Below are positions 58,645 to 64,000 of a stretch of DNA of 64,000 nt, piece after piece; the stretch's first letter is position 1, and every line of letters begins with the position of its first letter. This DNA comes from Rhizobacter terrae. Its GTDB lineage: Bacteria > Pseudomonadota > Gammaproteobacteria > Burkholderiales > Burkholderiaceae_C. The notes beneath the pieces were generated by a model, which searched no databases, was not told the origin of the DNA, and saw only the letters and a program-made list of their open reading frames with translations. The position numbers and the translations under genes were made by a program. The DNA is taken from the NCBI RefSeq assembly GCF_003852895.1, contig NZ_QUSW01000006.1, positions 326,734 through 390,733 of the forward strand, written 5' to 3'.

Positions 58645-59283
58645 TTGTTTTCGATCATACGAGACGCTGGTTGGCCCATCTGGCCCCTGCTGCTGTGCTC
58701 CATTGCCGCCCTGGCCCTGATCATCGAACGCCTGGTGAGCCTGCGCGCCGTGAAGGTCGCCCCGCCCAACCTGCTGGAGGAAGTCATCTCGGTCAGCCGC
58801 TCGTCGCTGCCCGGGGCTGACGTGGTGAACAAGCTGGCCCACAACTCCGTGCTGGGCCTCGTGCTGGCCACCGGCCTGCGCGCCGTGATCGCCGAGCCGC
58901 GCATCACCGAGGAAGCCCTGCGCAACGCCTTCGAGAACGCCGGCCGCGTGGCCGTGCACAAGCTGGAGCGCTACCTGAACACGCTGGGCACGCTGGCCTC
59001 GGCCGCCCCGCTGATGGGCCTGTTCGGCACCGTGATCGGCATGATCGAGATCTTCGGCTCGCCCACTGCCAGCGGCGGCAGCAACCCGCTGATGCTGGCG
59101 CACGGCATCTCCGTGGCGCTGTACAACACCGCCTTCGGCCTGATCATCGCGATCCCCTCGCTCATGTTCTACCGTTACTTCCGCGGCCTGGTGGATGCCT
59201 ACGCGCTGGAGCTGGAACAGTCGAGCGAACGCATGGTGCCGCACCTGATGCGCTTCGCAGTGCCCCGCGGCAGTTCGCACTGA
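58645..59283 (+). CDS. exbB: MotA/TolQ/ExbB proton channel family protein
   Basis: Inner-membrane energiser, 212 residues with three membrane helices (about 10-30, 110-135, 155-180). The start FSIIRDAGWPIWPLLL and the GLFGTVIGMIEIF and ISVALYNTAFGLIIAIPS segments are typical of the ExbB/TolQ group. TTG 58645 is favoured by AAAGGA 5 bases upstream and by the family start; the open frame goes further back without homology. Followed by exbD 10 bases later. No tonB is present. Confidence 0.9.
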   Translation: MFSIIRDAGWPIWPLLLCSIAALALIIERLVSLRAVKVAPPNLLEEVISVSRSSLPGADVVNKLAHNSVLGLVLATGLRAVIAEPRITEEALRNAFENAGRVAVHKLERYLNTLGTLASAAPLMGLFGTVIGMIEIFGSPTASGGSNPLMLAHGISVALYNTAFGLIIAIPSLMFYRYFRGLVDAYALELEQSSERMVPHLMRFAVPRGSSH

Positions 59284-59293
59284 GGCAGCCGCC

Positions 59294-59728
59294 ATGCCCA
59301 TGAACTTCCGCAAGCCGCGGCCGGAGGAACCGGAGATCAACCTGATCCCGTTCATCGACGTGCTGCTCGTGATCCTCATCTTCCTGATGCTCACGACGAC
59401 CTACTCGAAGTTCACCGAACTGCAGATCACGCTGCCCACGGCCGATGCCGAGAAGTCGCGCGACCGACCGAAGGAAATCATCGTTGCCGTCTCGGCTGAC
59501 GGCCGCTACTCGATCAAGGGCAAGGCCGTGGAAGGGCGCAACGTGGATGCGCTCACGGCCGAGCTGTCAGCCGCCGCCCAGGGCGCTGAGGATTCGGTCG
59601 TCATCATCTCGGCCGATGCCACCGCCGCCCACCAGGCCGTGGTGAACGTGATGGACGCGGCCCGCCGCGCGGGCCTGGCCAAGCTCACCTTCGCCACGCA
59701 GTCGTCCCAAGGTGGCGACGGGCACTGA
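59294..59728 (+). CDS. exbD: biopolymer transport protein ExbD/TolR
   Basis: 144 residues: one N-terminal membrane helix (FIDVLLVILIFLMLTTTY) carrying the conserved Asp for proton movement, then a periplasmic domain. Works with ExbB. It overlaps the lpxK start by 17 bases, so envelope energisation and lipid A genes are cotranscribed. Confidence 0.95.
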   Translation: MPMNFRKPRPEEPEINLIPFIDVLLVILIFLMLTTTYSKFTELQITLPTADAEKSRDRPKEIIVAVSADGRYSIKGKAVEGRNVDALTAELSAAAQGAEDSVVIISADATAAHQAVVNVMDAARRAGLAKLTFATQSSQGGDGH

Positions 59729-60788
59729 CACGCGCGCCGCATCGCCCGGCGGGGCGCAGGGATTGGCGCAGGCGTGGCTGCGGCGCGGGTGGCTCGCCTG
59801 GGTCCTGCTGCCGGTGGCCGTGTGCTTCGGCTTGCTGAGCGGACTGCGCCGATGGCTGTACCGGGTGGGCTTGCTCAAGCCGGTACCGGTGGGCGTCCCG
59901 GTGGTTGTCGTGGGCAATCTCATCGCCGGCGGTGCCGGCAAGACGCCGACAGTCATGGCCGTGGTGTCCCTGCTCAGGTCCGATGGATACCGGCCGGGCG
60001 TCATCTCGCGCGGATACGGACGCGATGCCGACGAGGTGGTGGATGTCCAGCCATCGACCGACGTGAAGCACTGCGGCGACGAGCCCCTGCTGATGCGGCT
60101 GCGACTGAAATGCCCCGTGGTGGTCGGCCGTGACCGCGTGGCCGCCGGTCGGGAACTGCTGCGACTGCACCCCGAGGTGGACATCGTCGTAAGCGACGAC
60201 GGCCTGCAGCACTTGCGCCTGGCTCGCGATGCGCAGGTGCTGGTGTTCGACCAGCGTGGTGCCGGCAACGGCTGGCCGCTGCCGGCGGGCCCGCTGCGCG
60301 AACCGCTGCCGCGCAGCGTTCCCGCGCGCAGCGTGGTGCTCTACAACGCCGACTCGGCCTCGACAGCACTGCCCGGATGCATCGCGCGGCGGTCATTTGC
60401 GGGCGCGGTCTCGTTGCAGGGTTGGCGTGCCGGCGAGCGCGCATCGGCCGAGGCCTTGCATGCGCTCAGTGCCAGGCCGCTGGTCGCCACAGCAGGCATG
60501 GCGCATCCGCAGCGTTTCTTCGACATGCTGTCGAAGGCCAACCTGTCCTTCACGCCCCTGCCCCTGCCCGATCACTTCGACTACGCCACCCTGCCCTGGC
60601 CCGAAGGCACGCCGGACGTCGTCCTCACCGAGAAGGACGCCATCAAGCTCGATCCGCAGCGCATGGGCACGACGCGGGTCTGGGTGGTGCCGCTAGACTT
60701 CCATCCTGGTGCGGACTTCGACCGTGCCCTTCTCGCCTTGCTGCCCTCCCCCTCGAACAGGACGAACCATGGACACACGACTTCTTGA
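59712..60788 (+). CDS. lpxK: tetraacyldisaccharide 4'-kinase LpxK
   Basis: Phosphorylates the lipid A precursor at the inner membrane. 358 residues with an N-terminal membrane helix (about 28-45), Walker [20 protein letters not shown] and ISRGYGR motifs, and FFDML-type C-terminal domain. Start GTG 59712 inside exbD; the next gene starts inside its 3' end. Part of the exbB-exbD-lpxK-Trm112-like-kdsB set. Confidence 0.95.
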   Translation: MATGTDTRAASPGGAQGLAQAWLRRGWLAWVLLPVAVCFGLLSGLRRWLYRVGLLKPVPVGVPVVVVGNLIAGGAGKTPTVMAVVSLLRSDGYRPGVISRGYGRDADEVVDVQPSTDVKHCGDEPLLMRLRLKCPVVVGRDRVAAGRELLRLHPEVDIVVSDDGLQHLRLARDAQVLVFDQRGAGNGWPLPAGPLREPLPRSVPARSVVLYNADSASTALPGCIARRSFAGAVSLQGWRAGERASAEALHALSARPLVATAGMAHPQRFFDMLSKANLSFTPLPLPDHFDYATLPWPEGTPDVVLTEKDAIKLDPQRMGTTRVWVVPLDFHPGADFDRALLALLPSPSNRTNHGHTTS

Positions 60789-60972
60789 ACTGCTGGTGTG
60801 CCCCATTTGCAAGGGTCCGCTCGACTACCAGCGTCCGCCGCAGGCCGAACGCGCCGAACTCATCTGCAATGCAGACCGCCTGGCATTCCCGGTGCGCGAT
60901 GGCATGCCGGTGATGCTCGAAGGCGAAGCACGCCAGCTGGACGACCAGCCCGGCACGGTCGCAGCGAAGTGA
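60769..60972 (+). CDS. Trm112-family small protein (YcaR-like)
   Basis: 67 residues resembling YcaR/Trm112 proteins, which sit between lpxK and kdsB in many proteobacteria. Core pattern [16 protein letters not shown] with CxxC, then [20 protein letters not shown] 60769 overlaps the lpxK end by 20 bases; its TGA overlaps the kdsB GTG. Exact role unknown. Confidence 0.92.
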   Translation: MDTRLLELLVCPICKGPLDYQRPPQAERAELICNADRLAFPVRDGMPVMLEGEARQLDDQPGTVAAK

Positions 60973-61721
60973 GCTTCACCGTCCTCATTCCCGCCAGGCT
61001 GGCCTCCACACGCCTGCCTCGCAAGCCCTTGGCAGACATCGCCGGCATTCCCATGGTGGTGCGCGTCGCGCAGCGTGCAGCGCTGTCGAAGGCGGCGCAG
61101 GTGGTGGTAGCGGCAGATCATGCGGAGATCGTCGCGGCCTGCAAGGCGCATGGCGTCGACGTCGTGCTCACCCGCGAGGATCATCCGACCGGCAGCGATC
61201 GATTGGCCGAAGCGGCCACGCAGCTCGGCCTCTCGGACGAGGCCATCGTCGTCAACGTGCAAGGCGACGAGCCGCTCATCGAGCCATCGCTGATCGACGC
61301 CTGCGCCGGTCTGCTGTTCGAGCACCGCGACTGCGTGATGGGTACCGCGGCCCACGAGATCGACGACCCGGCGGAGTTCCGGAATCCGAACGTCGTCAAG
61401 CTGGTGCGTGATGCCCAGGGCCGCGCTCTGTATTTTTCTCGCGCGCCCATCCCGTGGTGGCGCGATGGCTATGCCCAAGGCATCGCTCAGCTCTCGCAGC
61501 CCCTGCCCCTTCGGCACGTCGGTCTGTACGCCTACCAGGTCGGCTTCCTCAAGCGCTTCCCGACGCTGGCCGCGAGCCCGTTGGAGGCGGTCGAGTCGCT
61601 GGAGCAGCTGCGTGTGCTGTGGCATGGCGAGCGCATCGCCGTGCACGTGAGCGACGCTCGCCCCGGCCCCGGAGTGGACACGCCCGAAGACCTGGAGCGC
61701 GTGCGCCGGTTCTTCGCCTGA
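60969..61721 (+). CDS. kdsB: 3-deoxy-manno-octulosonate cytidylyltransferase KdsB
   Basis: Activates Kdo as CMP-Kdo for LPS core assembly. 250 residues, usual length. Motifs [31 protein letters not shown] and [13 protein letters not shown] are complete. GTG 60969 overlaps the preceding stop (GTGA). End of the lpxK-linked operon, followed by a 128-base gap before adk. Confidence 0.96.
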   Translation: MSFTVLIPARLASTRLPRKPLADIAGIPMVVRVAQRAALSKAAQVVVAADHAEIVAACKAHGVDVVLTREDHPTGSDRLAEAATQLGLSDEAIVVNVQGDEPLIEPSLIDACAGLLFEHRDCVMGTAAHEIDDPAEFRNPNVVKLVRDAQGRALYFSRAPIPWWRDGYAQGIAQLSQPLPLRHVGLYAYQVGFLKRFPTLAASPLEAVESLEQLRVLWHGERIAVHVSDARPGPGVDTPEDLERVRRFFA

Positions 61722-61783
61722 AGCAACATCCCCACGCCGCTTGCGCCGCGTCAGTTTCGCGAAGAAGGCGCGTGATATTCTGA

Positions 61784-62503
<720 letters not shown>

Positions 62504-62524
62504 ATCGACTGTCCTGCTGAACGG

Positions 62525-62550
62525 AAAGCTGCTCCATCGAGCGGCTTTTT
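62525..62550 (+). terminator. Rho-independent terminator after adk
   Basis: Ten-pair stem AAAGCTGCTC / GAGCGGCTTT (one G-T wobble) with CATC loop and T6 tail, about 20 bases after the stop. Confidence 0.85.
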
Positions 62551-62575
62551 TGTGCCTGCCTGGTTTCGGCGACAA

Positions 62576-62591
62576 TTGACGTATACGTCAA
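62576..62591. promoter_or_regulatory. perfect 16-bp palindrome upstream of the SDR gene
   Basis: TTGACGTATACGTCAA, 30 bases before the start codon. The style resembles sites of MerR-family LiuR-type regulators of branched-chain amino acid degradation; the regulator itself is not in the window. Confidence 0.55.
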
Positions 62592-62620
62592 CCAGACAGA
62601 TCCACACAGGAGAACCAAGC

Positions 62621-63388
62621 ATGGACATCGCAGGCAAGGTATTCATCGTCACCGGCGGCGCGTCGGGCCTGGGCGAAGGCACCGCCCGCATGATCGTCGC
62701 CAACGGCGGCAAGGTCGTCATTGCCGACCTGCAGGCCGACAAGGGCGAGGCACTGGCCAAGGAACTGGGGGCCGACAAGGCCGCCTTCGTGAAGTGCGAC
62801 GTGAGCCAGGAGGCCGACGGCCAAGCCGCGGTCGCCAAGGCCACCTCCATGGGCAAGCTGATGGGCCTGGTGAACTGCGCCGGCATTGCGCCCGCGGCCA
62901 AGACGGTGGGCAAGGAAGGCGCGCACGCCCTGGCGTTGTTCAGCAAGGTCGTGACGGTGAACCTGATCGGCAGCTTCAACATGATCCGCCTGACCGCCGA
63001 GGCCATGGCGAAGAACGAGCCGGAAAGCACCGGCGAGCGCGGCGTGATGATTTCCACCGCCAGCGTGGCCGCCTACGACGGCCAGATCGGCCAGGCGGCC
63101 TATTCCGCCTCCAAGGGCGGCGTGGTGGGCATGACGCTGCCCATCGCGCGCGACCTCGCCCGCAACGGCATCCGCAACATGACGATCGCCCCGGGCATCT
63201 TCGGCACGCCGATGCTGTTTTCCATGCCCCAGGAAGTGCAGGATGCGCTCGCCGCTGGCGTGCCCTTCCCGAGCCGCCTGGGCACGCCGGCGGACTATGC
63301 GAAGCTGGTGCACCAGATCATCACCAACGACATGCTCAACGGCGAGGTGATCCGCCTGGACGGCGCCATCCGGCTGGCCCCGAAGTGA
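62621..63388 (+). CDS. short-chain dehydrogenase, 3-hydroxyacyl-CoA dehydrogenase type 2-like
   Basis: 255-residue SDR. Cofactor motif [16 protein letters not shown] motif LVNCAGIAP, catalytic Ser in [11 protein letters not shown] and Tyr-Lys in YSASKGG. The [16 protein letters not shown] segment is typical of the HSD10/2-methyl-3-hydroxybutyryl-CoA dehydrogenase group, which acts in isoleucine and fatty acid breakdown. ATG 62621 with AGGAG upstream and a 16-bp palindrome at 62576. Substrate assignment is family-based. Confidence 0.9.
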   Translation: MDIAGKVFIVTGGASGLGEGTARMIVANGGKVVIADLQADKGEALAKELGADKAAFVKCDVSQEADGQAAVAKATSMGKLMGLVNCAGIAPAAKTVGKEGAHALALFSKVVTVNLIGSFNMIRLTAEAMAKNEPESTGERGVMISTASVAAYDGQIGQAAYSASKGGVVGMTLPIARDLARNGIRNMTIAPGIFGTPMLFSMPQEVQDALAAGVPFPSRLGTPADYAKLVHQIITNDMLNGEVIRLDGAIRLAPK

Positions 63389-63412
63389 ACTGCGGCTGCA
63401 GTCGCCCACAAT

Positions 63413-63442
63413 GAAAAAGGCCTCCATCCGGAGGCCTTTTTC
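63413..63442. terminator. bidirectional terminator between the SDR gene and the minus-strand neighbour
   Basis: Stem GAAAAAGGCCTCC / GGAGGCCTTTTTC with ATCC loop; T-rich in both directions. Confidence 0.92.
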
Positions 63443-63469
63443 TTGCCGATCGACGCATCGATCAACGCA

Positions 63470-64000
63470 TCACTTGCGCTTGGCGTACAGCGACCACAGC
63501 CGGGCCAGGTCAGCGGTGCCGTCGGTGCCGGCCACGCCCTTGAGCGTGCCCTGCGCCTTGGCCGAGTCCCCGGCCACGATCTGCGCAATGGCCAGGTGCA
63601 GCTTCGCGTCGTCGGGCCGCTTCAGGTTGCCCTTGGCGATGCCGTCCTGCATCAGCTTCAGCCCACCGGCCTTGTCGCCGGCGAACACCTGGTTCAGCCC
63701 GATGTTCACCAGCCCCGTGCCATCCTTGGCCGCCTTGGCTTCCTCGATGTTCGCCGCCTGCCCCGCCTTGTCTTCCTCGACCTTCTTGACGATCAGGTCA
63801 CGCAGTCGCTTTTGCCGGTCCGCCTGCGGCCCCACCCCCAGGATGTTCGCCGCGAAGCCCTTGTCCAGCACCTGCTTGGCCTCGTTCGGGCTGCCCGCCT
63901 GCACCGCCAGCTGCGCCATCTCCATGAAGTCGTTGGCCGCGCTCATGCTGCCCGTGGCCAGGCTCAGCCGGTACGTGTCCAGCGCCAGCCGGTCGCTGAA
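63470..64000 (-). CDS. tetratricopeptide-like repeat protein, partial (N-terminus off the right edge)
   Basis: The last 176 residues are visible; the frame is open to the edge (codons upstream read DRLALDTYRLSLATG), so M at 63946 is probably internal. The sequence is helical with repeated patterns such as AQLAVQAGSPNEAKQVLDKGF and NIGLNQVFAGDKAGGLKLMQ, consistent with TPR-like units. Ends LARLWSLYAKRK. Function unknown. Confidence 0.75.
   Translation of the reverse strand, partial: FSDRLALDTYRLSLATGSMSAANDFMEMAQLAVQAGSPNEAKQVLDKGFAANILGVGPQADRQKRLRDLIVKKVEEDKAGQAANIEEAKAAKDGTGLVNIGLNQVFAGDKAGGLKLMQDGIAKGNLKRPDDAKLHLAIAQIVAGDSAKAQGTLKGVAGTDGTADLARLWSLYAKRK

Overview
The window is a gene-dense, high-GC stretch of chromosome. 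It has no mobile elements, rRNA or CRISPR array. The genes point to a betaproteobacterium of the order Burkholderiales, probably near the Rubrivivax/Leptothrix/Roseateles or Comamonadaceae lineages. The reasons are the rimP-nusA-infB-rbfA-truB block, an exbB-exbD-lpxK-Trm112-like-kdsB-adk block, a glucokinase/HexR-type fusion protein, a PEP-CTERM protein and the Gram-negative porins. The lineage is inferred from gene content and protein style, not from a search.

Layout: 1-2196 is the end of a chemotaxis-like cluster (partial CheW, CheR with a TPR-like tail, a divergent receiver protein). 2206-7612 holds lipid and acyl-CoA functions on the minus strand: two alpha/beta hydrolases, a wax ester synthase/DGAT, a 3-hydroxyisobutyryl-CoA hydrolase-like enzyme and a DMT transporter. 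7974-8381 is a small lipoprotein. 8471-16717 is the translation/transcription operon rimP-nusA-infB-rbfA-truB-typA. 17014-19802 holds fabI and two paralogous SHOCT proteins. 19892-31802 is a maltodextrin/starch locus: glk diverges from lamB-malK-malE-malF-malG-CBM41 protein-malS-glk/hexR fusion. 31815-38263 holds a histidine kinase, a PLP amino acid decarboxylase, an NfeD/stomatin pair and a PEP-CTERM protein. 38288-47444 holds two Lrp-family regulators divergent from a porin and a LivK-type binding protein, then a GltI-type binding protein with a DctB/DctD-type two-component system, then an acyltransferase. 47633-50077 has tRNA-Ser(GGA), two small ORFs and malQ. 50128-54660 is clpA-clpS, a divergent cold-shock gene and icd. 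54857-58301 has small secreted proteins, a DUF805 protein, sodB and xseA. 58645-64000 is exbB-exbD-lpxK-Trm112-like-kdsB, adk, an SDR dehydrogenase and a truncated repeat protein.

The most interesting unit is the maltodextrin locus. Starch pieces would be bound by a free CBM41 protein, cut by a lipoprotein MalS, imported through LamB and MalEFGK, remodelled by MalQ (encoded about 17 kb away) and phosphorylated by Glk. The last operon gene encodes a glucokinase-like domain joined to an RpiR/HexR regulator. Its kinase half has lost the catalytic Asp and part of the phosphate motif, while the separate Glk keeps both. Three 15-bp HexR-like sites lie between glk and lamB. Together these suggest a pseudokinase sugar sensor that controls the locus through its own operators.
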